From: Paenibacillus glycanilyticus
GTDB taxonomy: Bacteria > Bacillota > Bacilli > Paenibacillales > Paenibacillaceae
Length of the DNA stretch: 64,000 nt
Direction: 5' to 3'
Assembly (NCBI RefSeq): GCF_030161375.1
Contig: NZ_BSSQ01000014.1
Location: forward strand, 446,628 to 510,627
In this document: in pieces, positions 41,946 through 50,043 of the stretch
Layout: every line of letters begins with the position of its first letter
Position numbering within the stretch: the first letter of the stretch is position 1
Position numbers and translations under genes: made by a program
The notes under the pieces: generated by a model
Told to the model about the DNA's origin: nothing
Seen by the model: the letters and a program-made list of their open reading frames with translations, nothing else
The model's database searches: none

Positions 41946-42839
41946 TTACTCCTGCTCCGCATACCAGCCGATTGTTCTTGTCAGCCCTTCTACAAGGGAA
42001 AATCGAGGTTTCCATCGCACCTCATCCCTAAGTCTGCCTACATCAGCCCCAATAATAATGGGCTCTTTCGGAGGTTCATTCCCGAATATAATCTTGTCCT
42101 CGCTGCCCATCAAGGTACCGATCTGCAAAGCAAGTTGCTTCAGTTGAATCGGCTTGCCGTTTGCAATATTTACCGTTCCTTCGCATCCGCTTTCGAATAA
42201 AGCGACGAATGCGTCCGCTGCATCTTCTATATAAATGTAGTCTCTATTAAGATCTCCGAATTTGCAAAAAGCTTCCCGCTTGTTTATAAGCGAAGTAATG
42301 ATCGAGGCTACAAGCCGGTTCCCTGGATCATGCGGACCAAAAAGGTGAAACACCCTGCCCCATGCCGCGCTGAAACCTGCGATTTGCGCGTAGGATTCCA
42401 GCCAGATCCGCAAGCTGTTTTTGCTTGCCGCATAAGCATTTGCAAACGAATCGGGGGATGAATTTTCTGTAAGCAGCCCTTCCTCCCACCTATATTCCGC
42501 ACCTGTTCCAGCTACTACTACGCGTTGTCCGCCGCATTGAACGAAATGATGAATGAGCGCCATGCTATTCCTCGTCCATTCGTAATTGGCAAGCGACCGG
42601 TAACATTGCGGCGGGACCGCATCCCATGCAAGATGGATCAAGGAATCCGGTTTTACGCTCTTTATAAACTTTACTCCCTCATCTCCATTCAGCAGATTCA
42701 CGCGATGCCATATCCCGCCTGTTGCAAGGGGAGTTTGCCGATAGGTGGCATGAACTTCATACCCTTTGTCAAGCAGCAGCGCAACAACGTAACGACCAAT
42801 CCAGCCGGTAGCACCGGTAACGGCAACCTTATGCATCAT
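41946..42839 (-). CDS. NAD-dependent epimerase/dehydratase
   Basis: A 297-residue extended SDR. GATGWIGRYVVALL carries the nucleotide-binding GxxGxxG motif (about residues 9-22). The active-site region reads GAEYRWEEGLLTENSS, then YAASKN, giving a YxxxK pair in place of the strict family motif. It belongs with nucleotide-sugar epimerases or dehydratases, but the substrate cannot be fixed. It overlaps the upstream glycosyltransferase stop by one base (TAATG), so the pair is an operon, probably for a surface glycan. Confidence 0.88.
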   Translation of the reverse strand: MMHKVAVTGATGWIGRYVVALLLDKGYEVHATYRQTPLATGGIWHRVNLLNGDEGVKFIKSVKPDSLIHLAWDAVPPQCYRSLANYEWTRNSMALIHHFVQCGGQRVVVAGTGAEYRWEEGLLTENSSPDSFANAYAASKNSLRIWLESYAQIAGFSAAWGRVFHLFGPHDPGNRLVASIITSLINKREAFCKFGDLNRDYIYIEDAADAFVALFESGCEGTVNIANGKPIQLKQLALQIGTLMGSEDKIIFGNEPPKEPIIIGADVGRLRDEVRWKPRFSLVEGLTRTIGWYAEQE

Positions 42840-43594
42840 TATCTAATCCTTATCTGTTTATATTCCGGATGTAATCGCAAATCTCCTGTGACCGCCGCAT
42901 AACTCAAATACTGCAACTCAAGTTCCTTCGCGTTCATGGGATGATGGCTTCCCATGTTGCGGCGCAAGGCGGATTCCGGGATTGTTGGACCAATCTGAAG
43001 TTTTCTTGCGCGCATCGGATTTGTCCAGGGACTATATGAAAACTTGAAAATGAAAGTGGGTTGCAACAGCACCTCATGGGCTCTCGTTGTCCAATGCCTG
43101 CCTGCAGTATAGTGACCGCTCTTGTGCTTATGAATAAATCGGTTCGCATACAAATTCGACGCTGACGGAAAAACGCCATGATAACGCTGCTTAACCAGCG
43201 GCAAGGCGTACACGGGATCATTATAATAACCGTCAGGATCAACCATCGTAATGGTCCGGATCCCATACATTTGCCCGCCGAGCCTATCCATAATCGGAAA
43301 CAATTGCTTGCCGTAACGGCCGACAAGAAACTCCGTCGTATTCAGCACCATTTTCCATCCCTGTACGGTTTTCTCCAAATCCATCACTTCGTTATCCACA
43401 TCGACCGCATGAAAATCCGGCACCTTGGAATCCCGAATTTCCCAATGCGGAGCCAACTTCCGGATCCATTCGACCGACTTATCCGTTGATCTGCGGTTAA
43501 TCAGAATCCCATGATCAAATAATGGGACGTGGTGCGCCAGCCACCATGGCAGCAAATATTCCTCATTATAGAAGTGGGAAATAAGCGTCGCCAT
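42839..43594 (-). CDS. Glycosyltransferase family 2-like protein
   Basis: A 251-residue protein with the GT-A type start TLISHFYNEEYLLPWWLAHH and ILINRRSTDKSVEW, as in Glyco_tranf_2_4 proteins. The DVDNEVMD stretch may supply the metal-binding acidic residues. No membrane helix is seen. It is first in a two-gene operon with the epimerase. The acceptor is unknown. Confidence 0.82.
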   Translation of the reverse strand: MATLISHFYNEEYLLPWWLAHHVPLFDHGILINRRSTDKSVEWIRKLAPHWEIRDSKVPDFHAVDVDNEVMDLEKTVQGWKMVLNTTEFLVGRYGKQLFPIMDRLGGQMYGIRTITMVDPDGYYNDPVYALPLVKQRYHGVFPSASNLYANRFIHKHKSGHYTAGRHWTTRAHEVLLQPTFIFKFSYSPWTNPMRARKLQIGPTIPESALRRNMGSHHPMNAKELELQYLSYAAVTGDLRLHPEYKQIRIR

Positions 43595-43745
43595 TTGGTC
43601 ACCTCCGCTGTTCTAGCAGTCTACTTTATATACCTTATCTACCATTATATGAATGCGAAATAGAAGAGGTTCTCCACTCCCCGCAACCTTCCTGTAGGTC
43701 TCCGGAATCACTCCCAAAGGAATAAAAGAACGAAATATTTTTCAA
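43595..43745. other. Intergenic region before the glcT promoter
   Basis: Between the divergent glycosyltransferase gene and the PTS operon promoter. I see no gene or clear structure in it. Confidence 0.5.
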
Positions 43746-43774
43746 TTGACGTAAACGGTTGCATGATTTATAGT
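43746..43774 (+). promoter_or_regulatory. Promoter of the glcT-pts operon
   Basis: -35 TTGACG (43746-43751), 17-base spacer, -10 TATAGT (43769-43774). Gives a leader of about 148 bases before the glcT GTG. Confidence 0.8.
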
Positions 43775-43805
43775 GAGAACGAGCCAAATATATAACAAGC
43801 CTTTT

Positions 43806-43836
43806 GGCATGTTACTAGTTCGACTAGGCATGAGCC
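43806..43836 (+). promoter_or_regulatory. GlcT-type RAT antiterminator in glcT leader
   Basis: GGCATGTTACTAGTTCGACTAGGCATGAGCC (31 bases, shown only by ends: GGCATGTTACTAG then CTAGGCATGAGCC) resembles the ribonucleic antiterminator of B. subtilis ptsG. It overlaps the first bases of the terminator that follows, as the mechanism requires. Confidence 0.85.
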
Positions 43837-43886
43837 AAGGAGAGTATCCGCCCGAATTACCGGCGGTGTCTTTTCTTGGTTTTTTT
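43834..43886 (+). terminator. Conditional terminator in glcT leader
   Basis: CCAAGGAGA...CCGCC-loop-GGCGG...TCTTTTCTTGG, then seven T (43880-43886). Its 5' arm starts in the last bases of the RAT, so GlcT binding to the RAT would block it. Confidence 0.85.
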
Positions 43887-43928
43887 GTGCTCAAATTGGG
43901 GAATTTACTACTGAGAGGAGGGATTGAC

Positions 43929-44789
43929 GTGGGGATCAAAGGACAACTTCGGATCGATCGGATCGTTGGCAATAATGTCATCCTAACGATGGAGCCGAAC
44001 TCATCGAGAGAATATGTACTGTTTGGCAAAGGCATTGGCTTCTCGTGCAAAGGCCAGAAATTTATCGATGCCGAAGACCCACGAATTGAGAAGCGTTACC
44101 GGCTGGATGATCGGGATAAGGCATTGCATTACCACTCTTTGCTTGAAGAATTGGATCCCGAAGTGGTGCAAATCTCAGAGCAGATCATTGATGAGATTCG
44201 AGAGCGGCTCGGCACTCCTGTCGATCCGAAAGTGTATTTCGCTTTGCCGAGTCATATTCAATTTGTTGTCTACCGGTTAAGAAACGGCATGGAGATCGTC
44301 AATCCTTTCCTGTATGAAACGAAAATGTGTTATCCCCAGGAGTACAAAATCGCGTCCAAGGCCGCAAAAATGATCAGCGAGAAATTCGACGTCATCATCC
44401 CTGAAGATGAAGTCGGCTTTCTGACGTATCACGTGTATTCGGCAGCAGGGTCCGTTACCGCTGGACAGCTGGTTCAGTTAACGGAGCTGATGAACGAGAT
44501 CGTAGAGCGGATCGAAGAATGGCTTGGCACGCAAATGTCGAAGACGAGTTCGGATTATGCAAGGCTGATTATGCATCTGCGTTATATGATGGAGCGCATC
44601 CTGCAGAACAAAGAGACCGAAAATCCATTTTCTGCGGAAATACGAAACAAGATACCTACTGAGCATCAGAAGGCGGAAGTAATCGCGGCTTTGATCGGGG
44701 AAAGATTAAGCATGAAGGTTTCCTTAGATGAAATTGGTTACCTCGCCATGCATTTGTACCGGTTATTCCGGTCGGTGGATGCAGACTAA
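43929..44789 (+). CDS. glcT: PTS antiterminator GlcT
   Basis: A 286-residue BglG/SacY-family RNA-binding antiterminator: N-terminal CAT RNA-binding domain (LRIDRIVGNNVILTM to about residue 60) and two PTS regulation domains with conserved histidines (for example DEVGFLTYHVYSA and DEIGYLAMHLYRL). Without glucose it is phosphorylated by the glucose permease and inactive; with glucose it binds the RAT and allows read-through. The GTG start at 43929 has GGAGGG at 6 bases; the ORF from 43773 is rejected because it would include the RAT and terminator. It is the first gene of the operon it most likely controls. Confidence 0.93.
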   Translation: MGIKGQLRIDRIVGNNVILTMEPNSSREYVLFGKGIGFSCKGQKFIDAEDPRIEKRYRLDDRDKALHYHSLLEELDPEVVQISEQIIDEIRERLGTPVDPKVYFALPSHIQFVVYRLRNGMEIVNPFLYETKMCYPQEYKIASKAAKMISEKFDVIIPEDEVGFLTYHVYSAAGSVTAGQLVQLTELMNEIVERIEEWLGTQMSKTSSDYARLIMHLRYMMERILQNKETENPFSAEIRNKIPTEHQKAEVIAALIGERLSMKVSLDEIGYLAMHLYRLFRSVDAD

Positions 44790-44829
44790 CATAGACAAAC
44801 AACAACATGGATAGCAAGGAGAAGATCAT

Positions 44830-45315
44830 ATGAAATGGTTTGGCAAAAAATCGAATTCCGTAAGTGTATCCGCGCCTCTGAGCGGCAAACTCGTTCCGCT
44901 TAGCGAGGTGCCGGATGAAGCATTCGCACAAGGCCTGATGGGAGAAGGCGTTGCAATCGAGCCGGAAGACGGACGTGTAGTTGCTCCGTTTGACGGTGTG
45001 GTCAGCCATTTGATCGATACGCATCACGCGCTCATCATTGAGCATTCGTCCGGCTTGCAGCTTCTCATTCACGTGGGAATCAACACGGTAGCCCTGAACG
45101 GCGATGGCTTCAAAGCGCTCGTAAGCACGGGAGATTCCTTCAAAGCAGGTCAAACGCTTCTGGAATGCGACCTGGACAAAATCCGCAATGCCGGTTATCC
45201 GGTGATAACCCCAATTATCGTAGCTAACGAGGATGGTGCCGAGAAAGTGGAATGCACCTTCAAATCCGTAAAAGCCGGTGATCCGGATACGATTAGGGTT
45301 ATTTTGAAAACCTAA
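44830..45315 (+). CDS. crr: PTS glucose EIIA protein (Crr-like)
   Basis: A 161-residue single-domain EIIA(Glc) family protein. The phosphorylated His lies in LLIHVGINTVALNGDGF, with the second active-site His in VVSHLIDTHHALIIEHSSG. It receives phosphate from HPr and passes it to the EIIB domain of the next gene. In B. subtilis this domain is fused to PtsG; here it is a separate gene between glcT and the EIICB gene. Ribosome site AAGGAGA. It is part of the glcT-crr-ptsG-ptsH-ptsI operon. Confidence 0.93.
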   Translation: MKWFGKKSNSVSVSAPLSGKLVPLSEVPDEAFAQGLMGEGVAIEPEDGRVVAPFDGVVSHLIDTHHALIIEHSSGLQLLIHVGINTVALNGDGFKALVSTGDSFKAGQTLLECDLDKIRNAGYPVITPIIVANEDGAEKVECTFKSVKAGDPDTIRVILKT

Positions 45316-45340
45316 ACTATTGACATGGAGTGAGGATAAG

Positions 45341-46789
45341 ATGCTCGCATTTTTGCAAAAAATCGGTAAATCTCTAATGCTTCCTGTCGCGGCTTTGCCT
45401 GCGGCAGCCCTTCTGCTTCGTTTTGGCAATATCGATTATGTAAAGGATTTCGGCTTTGGACAATTTGGTGACTTCCTGAACCATTATATCGCGCCATTCC
45501 TTGCCGCCGGCGGCTCCGCAATCTTTGATAACCTGCCTCTCATCTTCGCAATTGGCGTTGCGATCGGGATGGCCGGCGATGCGGTTGCAACGCTTGCAGC
45601 TGTTATTGCGTATCTTGTGCTTACAAACGTACTCAGCAAGATTCCGGTTGTATTCACGAGTCTCGTTGAAAAAGACACAACGCTTAACATGGGTGTTCTC
45701 GGCGGTATTATCGCAGGTCTTGTCGCTTCTTACTTCTATAACAAGTACCATGACATTAAGCTGCCGGATTGGCTTGGCTTCTTTGGCGGCAAACGGTTTG
45801 TACCGATCATTACCTCGTTTGCAATGGTTATCGTCGGTTTGATCTTTGGCCTTATCTGGGGACCTGTCCAATCGGGTCTCGACACGTTTGGCCGTTGGAT
45901 TGTAGATCTCGGCGGTATCGGCGCGTTTATCTTCATGACGGCTAACCGACTGCTCATCCCGTTTGGTCTGCACCATGTTATCAACGCGATCGCTTGGTTC
46001 CAAATCGGCGATTACACGGATGCTGCAGGCAATGTGGTACACGGTGACTTGCACCGCTTCTTTGCAGGCGACCCTACTGCGGGCATGTTCATGACAGGTT
46101 TCTTCCCGATTATGATGTTCGCCCTTCCGGCTGCTGCCTTCGCGATTATTCATTCGGCCAAACCGGAGAAACGCAAACTTGTATCTTCGATCTTTATCGG
46201 TTCCGCTCTTGCCTCGTTCCTGACAGGTATTACAGAGCCGCTTGAATTCGCGTTTATGTTCGTGGCTCCCGTGCTTTACGTGATCCACGCCGTCTTGACC
46301 GGTATTTCGGCTTGGCTTGTAGTTGAGCTTGGCATTCACCACGGCTTTGGTTTCTCGGCCGGTTTCCTGGATTATGCCATCAACTACCCGCTCTCGACGA
46401 AGGGCTGGATGATCATTCCGATCGGCCTCGTATACGCGGTTGTATACTATGTGCTGTTCCGCGTCGTAATCGTGAAGCTGAACCTCAAAACGCCTGGTCG
46501 CGAAGACGATGAACTCGTTGAGGAAGGCGGCAGCGCAGTTGCTCCTGCTGCTGGCGACGATAAAGCTAGCCAAGTGCTGGCAGCGCTTGGCGGTTCCGGC
46601 AATATCGAGAGCATTGACGCTTGTATTACCCGTCTTCGTCTCATCGTTAAAGATGATAAAGCGGTAAACGACGCTGAACTGAAACGTCTTGGCGCTGCCG
46701 GCGTCATGCGTCTTGGCAAAGGTGCCGTTCAGGCGATTTTTGGTACCCAATCGGAACGTTTGAAAGAACAAATCAAAAAACGGATGTAG
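45341..46789 (+). CDS. ptsG: PTS glucose-specific EIICB
   Basis: A 482-residue membrane permease. Residues about 1-380 form the EIIC domain, with many helices and the GITEPLEFAFMFVAP motif found in glucose/GlcNAc EIIC. After a charged linker, residues about 405-482 form EIIB, with the phosphorylated Cys in IDACITRLRLIVKD. No EIIA domain is attached; it is encoded by the preceding gene. The start at 45341 is preceded by GAGTGAGGA. Transports and phosphorylates glucose; it also reports glucose status to GlcT. Confidence 0.93.
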   Translation: MLAFLQKIGKSLMLPVAALPAAALLLRFGNIDYVKDFGFGQFGDFLNHYIAPFLAAGGSAIFDNLPLIFAIGVAIGMAGDAVATLAAVIAYLVLTNVLSKIPVVFTSLVEKDTTLNMGVLGGIIAGLVASYFYNKYHDIKLPDWLGFFGGKRFVPIITSFAMVIVGLIFGLIWGPVQSGLDTFGRWIVDLGGIGAFIFMTANRLLIPFGLHHVINAIAWFQIGDYTDAAGNVVHGDLHRFFAGDPTAGMFMTGFFPIMMFALPAAAFAIIHSAKPEKRKLVSSIFIGSALASFLTGITEPLEFAFMFVAPVLYVIHAVLTGISAWLVVELGIHHGFGFSAGFLDYAINYPLSTKGWMIIPIGLVYAVVYYVLFRVVIVKLNLKTPGREDDELVEEGGSAVAPAAGDDKASQVLAALGGSGNIESIDACITRLRLIVKDDKAVNDAELKRLGAAGVMRLGKGAVQAIFGTQSERLKEQIKKRM

Positions 46790-46824
46790 TTAGAAATATA
46801 TGGCAATACGTTTAGGAGGCAATC

Positions 46825-47088
46825 ATGGTGGAGAAAGCATACGTAGTAATGAACCCGACGGGCATCCACGCCCGTCCTGCTAAAAAAATTGTTGAAGCGG
46901 CTAAAATTTGCGAAGGTACCGTTTATTTGGAGAAAGGCGGACGCAAAGTGAGCGCTAAAAGCTTGGTTAACGTCCTCTCGATCGGCGCAAAGCAAAACGA
47001 TACGGTAACGGTCAGCGCTGAAGGAGAGAAAGCGGAAGCCGCGGTTGATGCTATTGGTGCGGTGCTGGCAACTGCGGAAGCAGAGTAA
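46825..47088 (+). CDS. ptsH: PTS phosphocarrier HPr
   Basis: An 87-residue HPr with both regulatory sites: His15 in GIHARPA, phosphorylated by enzyme I, and Ser46 in SAKSLVNVLSIGA, the HPr kinase/phosphatase site used for CcpA-dependent carbon catabolite control in Firmicutes. Ribosome site AGGAGG. Located between ptsG and ptsI. Confidence 0.97.
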   Translation: MVEKAYVVMNPTGIHARPAKKIVEAAKICEGTVYLEKGGRKVSAKSLVNVLSIGAKQNDTVTVSAEGEKAEAAVDAIGAVLATAEAE

Positions 47089-47100
47089 GGAGGCCCGCAA

Positions 47101-48855
47101 ATGATGGCAACTGAGATTAAAGGAATCGCCGCATCGGAAGGTTATGCGATCGGCCGTGCGGTGATCCTCCGCGAAGAAGCAGCACCGCAAGGCATCACTT
47201 ATATTGACGCTGGCCAAGAAGAAGCCGAGCTGACGCGATTTGACTCTGCGGTTACGGCGGCACGCGGTGAGCTTGAAGCGATTCATGCTCGCATGCTGGA
47301 AGACGGCCGCGAGAAGGAAGCGGAGATCTTCGAAGCTCATCTCATGCTGCTCGAAGATGAAGAGCTCATTGGCGCAGCGCAGGAGAAGATCCGCGGTCAA
47401 CGTTACAAGGCGGAAGCCGCCATGAATAAAGCCGGCGAAGATGTGGCAAGCATGCTTGCCGCTCTCGATGACGAATATTTGCGGGAAAGAGCCGCGGATG
47501 TCCGTGATGTCAGCAAACGCGTGATCCGCAAGCTAAGCGGCGCAAGCGACTCCGATGCTATGCAAGCGGCTGCCGGAGATTCCAAGTCGAAGTCGATTTT
47601 GTTCGCTTTCGACCTAACTCCTTCGGATACCGCGCAGCTTGATCCTTCCGTTATTGGCGGCTTCGTGACCGCAGCGGGCGGACGTACTTCCCACTCCGCG
47701 ATCATCGCGCGTTCGGTGGGAATACCTGCGATCGTGGGTGCAGGCGAAGCAGCGCTGCAGATTGAAGACGGCAAGCTGGTTATCGTTGACGGAGCGGCAG
47801 GACTTGTCCTCGTAGATCCGAAAGACGACGAATTGGCCCGTTATGAGGCCTTGCGGCAACAAGCGGAAGGCAAGCGCGCTCTTCTCGAGCAATTCCGCGG
47901 CAAACCGTCCGTCTCCGCTGACGGCCATCAGGTGGAGCTTGTTGCCAATATCGGCTCCGCCCAGGATGCCGTTGCGGCAAGCGAGCATGGTGCCGAAGGC
48001 GTTGGCTTATTCCGAACGGAATTCCTGTATATGGGCCGGCCGGATTTGCCTACCGAAGACGAGCAGTTTACGGCATACAAAGAAGTGGCTGAAGCGTTCG
48101 GCCATGGCGCCCCTATCGTTATCCGCACGATGGACATCGGCGGCGACAAGGAGTTGCCAAGCTTGCAGCTTGAGAAAGAAGACAATCCGTTTCTCGGGTA
48201 CCGCGCGATCCGTATTTGCCTGGACCGTCCGGAACTGTTCAAGACGCAGCTCCGTGCCGTGCTGCGGGCAAGCGCTTTTGGCGAATTAAAAGTCATGTTC
48301 CCGATGATTGCAACGCTAGGCGAATGGCGCCAAGCGAAAGGGCTGCTCGAACAGGCCAAACAAGAGCTCCGAAGCGCAAATATCGCCTTCAACGAACAGA
48401 TTGAAGCCGGCATCATGATCGAGATTCCCGCGGCAGCCCAGATGGCAGACCGTTTCGCCCGCGAGGTTGACTTCTTCAGCATCGGAACAAACGACCTTGT
48501 TCAATATACGATGGCTGCAGACCGGATGAATCCGAAGCTTGGTTATTTGTCTGATCCGCTCCATCCTCCTGTCCTGCGCTTGATCGATCAGGTTATTCGG
48601 GCGGCGCATAAGGAAAACAAGTGGGTTGGCATGTGCGGCGAAATGGCGGGAACGCCAATCGCCATTCCGATTCTGCTTGGCATGGGACTGGATGAATTCA
48701 GCATGAGCGCATCCGCCGTCCTTCCTGCCCGCGCGCTCCTCTCCCGTCTTGATCGCGCTAAGCTCGCTTCCCTAGCGGAAGCCGTGCTTGATCTGGATGA
48801 TGCGGAGGCGGTACGAGCTTATGTAGAACAGCAGGTACCGGAGCTAAATCCATAA
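47101..48855 (+). CDS. ptsI: PTS enzyme I
   Basis: A 584-residue phosphoenolpyruvate-protein phosphotransferase that starts the PTS phosphorelay. Its phospho-His is in GGRTSHSAIIARS; the PEP-binding barrel has GVGLFRTEFLYMG, and the dimer/active-site Cys lies in WVGMCGEMAG. It starts 12 bases after ptsH with TAAGGAGG overlapping the HPr stop. Last gene of the operon, closed by a terminator. Confidence 0.97.
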   Translation: MMATEIKGIAASEGYAIGRAVILREEAAPQGITYIDAGQEEAELTRFDSAVTAARGELEAIHARMLEDGREKEAEIFEAHLMLLEDEELIGAAQEKIRGQRYKAEAAMNKAGEDVASMLAALDDEYLRERAADVRDVSKRVIRKLSGASDSDAMQAAAGDSKSKSILFAFDLTPSDTAQLDPSVIGGFVTAAGGRTSHSAIIARSVGIPAIVGAGEAALQIEDGKLVIVDGAAGLVLVDPKDDELARYEALRQQAEGKRALLEQFRGKPSVSADGHQVELVANIGSAQDAVAASEHGAEGVGLFRTEFLYMGRPDLPTEDEQFTAYKEVAEAFGHGAPIVIRTMDIGGDKELPSLQLEKEDNPFLGYRAIRICLDRPELFKTQLRAVLRASAFGELKVMFPMIATLGEWRQAKGLLEQAKQELRSANIAFNEQIEAGIMIEIPAAAQMADRFAREVDFFSIGTNDLVQYTMAADRMNPKLGYLSDPLHPPVLRLIDQVIRAAHKENKWVGMCGEMAGTPIAIPILLGMGLDEFSMSASAVLPARALLSRLDRAKLASLAEAVLDLDDAEAVRAYVEQQVPELNP

Positions 48856-48862
48856 ACCGCAG

Positions 48863-48909
48863 AAAGACAGCTTACAGCAGAAACATTGCTGCTGGAGGCT
48901 GTCTTTTTT
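48863..48909 (+). terminator. Terminator of the pts operon
   Basis: AAAGACAGC...CAGCAG / CTGCTG...GCTGTCTTT with a run of six T. Confidence 0.88.
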
Positions 48910-48951
48910 CTTTGGTTACCTTCCCCTCTTTACATACTTACTTTTTTATAG

Positions 48952-48969
48952 TATCTTAATTTTAAGATA
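48952..48969. promoter_or_regulatory. MhqR-like palindromic operator upstream of pirin
   Basis: TATCTTAATTTTAAGATA is a perfect 18-bp palindrome. The layout TATCT...AGATA matches the operator of the quinone-sensing MarR protein MhqR of B. subtilis. It overlaps a possible -10 (TTTACA at 48929-48934, N17, TATCTT at 48952-48957). Confidence 0.6.
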
Positions 48970-49009
48970 ACTATTACTCATCACTTTCACATAAAGGAGT
49001 GCTTCAATC

Positions 49010-49894
49010 ATGACAACTACTTTCCGGGCAATTGAAGGCGTATTTCAAGGAGCTCCCTTCCATATGGTTGGCGACGGCTTCCGGGTATCCAATTATTTCC
49101 CTGGGGGAACCAACTTCGGCCAGCGGTTCAGTCCTTTTATCCTGATGGATTATAATGCCCCATTCGTATTCCCGCCTAGCCGAGAGGCGAAAGGCGTCGG
49201 CGCTCACCCGCACCGCGGCTTCGAAACCGTTACGATCCCTTATGAAGGATCTGTCGAGCATCATGACAACATGGGCAACCACGGCGTAGTTGGTCCCGGC
49301 GATGTGCAATGGATGACAGCAGGTTCGGGATTGCTCCATAAGGAATACCATGAGAAAAGCTTTTCGGAGCAAGGCGGCTTGTTCCATATGATCCAGCTTT
49401 GGGTCAACCTTCCCCGGGCACACAAAATGCATGCCCCTAAATATCAGGAGCTGCTTAAAGCGGATATGGGATACGCTGAGCTTCCGGATGGCGGCGGTAC
49501 GGTTCGCGTTATTGCGGGCAGCTACAACGGAGTAACCGGCCCCGCGCAAACCTTCACGCCAATTAACCTGTTCGATATGGCGTTCAAAGCAAACGGAACC
49601 GCAACCTTCGAGCTCCCTTCCGCCTACAATACGGCTGCTCTCGTGCTGAAAGGCAGCGCCGTTGTGAACGAAGACAAAACGGTATCGGAAGGGGATTTCA
49701 TCCTTTTCTCCAATGTTGAAGGTGACATTCGAATCCAAGGATTAACCGATGATACCGTCGTGATCGTGCTGAGCGGCGAACCAATCGATGAGCCTGTCTT
49801 CCAGCAAGGACCTTTTGTAATGAATAGCAGGCAAGAAGTATTCCAGGCTTTCGTGGATTTCCAGGATGGCAAAATGGGAACAACCGATTTCTGA
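49010..49894 (+). CDS. Pirin-family protein
   Basis: A 294-residue bicupin of the pirin type. The N-terminal metal site is visible in HPHRGFETVTIPYEGSVEHH, with the later conserved Glu/His in MTAGSGLLHKEYHEK. Some bacterial pirins have quercetinase activity, others regulate enzymes. Monocistronic, with its own terminator. The strong palindrome in its promoter suggests induction by quinones or similar electrophiles, an inference from the operator's form. Confidence 0.92.
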   Translation: MTTTFRAIEGVFQGAPFHMVGDGFRVSNYFPGGTNFGQRFSPFILMDYNAPFVFPPSREAKGVGAHPHRGFETVTIPYEGSVEHHDNMGNHGVVGPGDVQWMTAGSGLLHKEYHEKSFSEQGGLFHMIQLWVNLPRAHKMHAPKYQELLKADMGYAELPDGGGTVRVIAGSYNGVTGPAQTFTPINLFDMAFKANGTATFELPSAYNTAALVLKGSAVVNEDKTVSEGDFILFSNVEGDIRIQGLTDDTVVIVLSGEPIDEPVFQQGPFVMNSRQEVFQAFVDFQDGKMGTTDF

Positions 49895-49920
49895 AAGAAT
49901 GCATGGATTCAGTAGATATA

Positions 49921-49955
49921 AAACCAGCGGCAGCCATGGCTGCCGCTGGTTTTTA
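49921..49955 (+). terminator. Terminator of the pirin gene
   Basis: AAACCAGCGGCAGCC / GGCTGCCGCTGGTTTTT with a very short loop. Confidence 0.9.
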
Positions 49956-50043
49956 TTATTCAAAATCCGCTACGGTAAATCTAGTGTTTTATGCTATAAT
50001 TTCTTGTTGGTATTACTATTTTTATCCAAAAAGGAGAGTATTA

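Noticed and set aside
44790..44829. Expected RAT between glcT and the downstream PTS genes
   Set aside because: Only 40 bases with no hairpin; the RAT-like element lies upstream of glcT instead.
45374..46771. A 465-codon minus-strand frame opposite ptsG
   Set aside because: Shadow of the highly biased ptsG gene; composition is not protein-like.
49903..50043. N-terminal extension of the SLH protein
   Set aside because: It would run through the pirin terminator; the signal peptide starts at 50044 after a good ribosome site.
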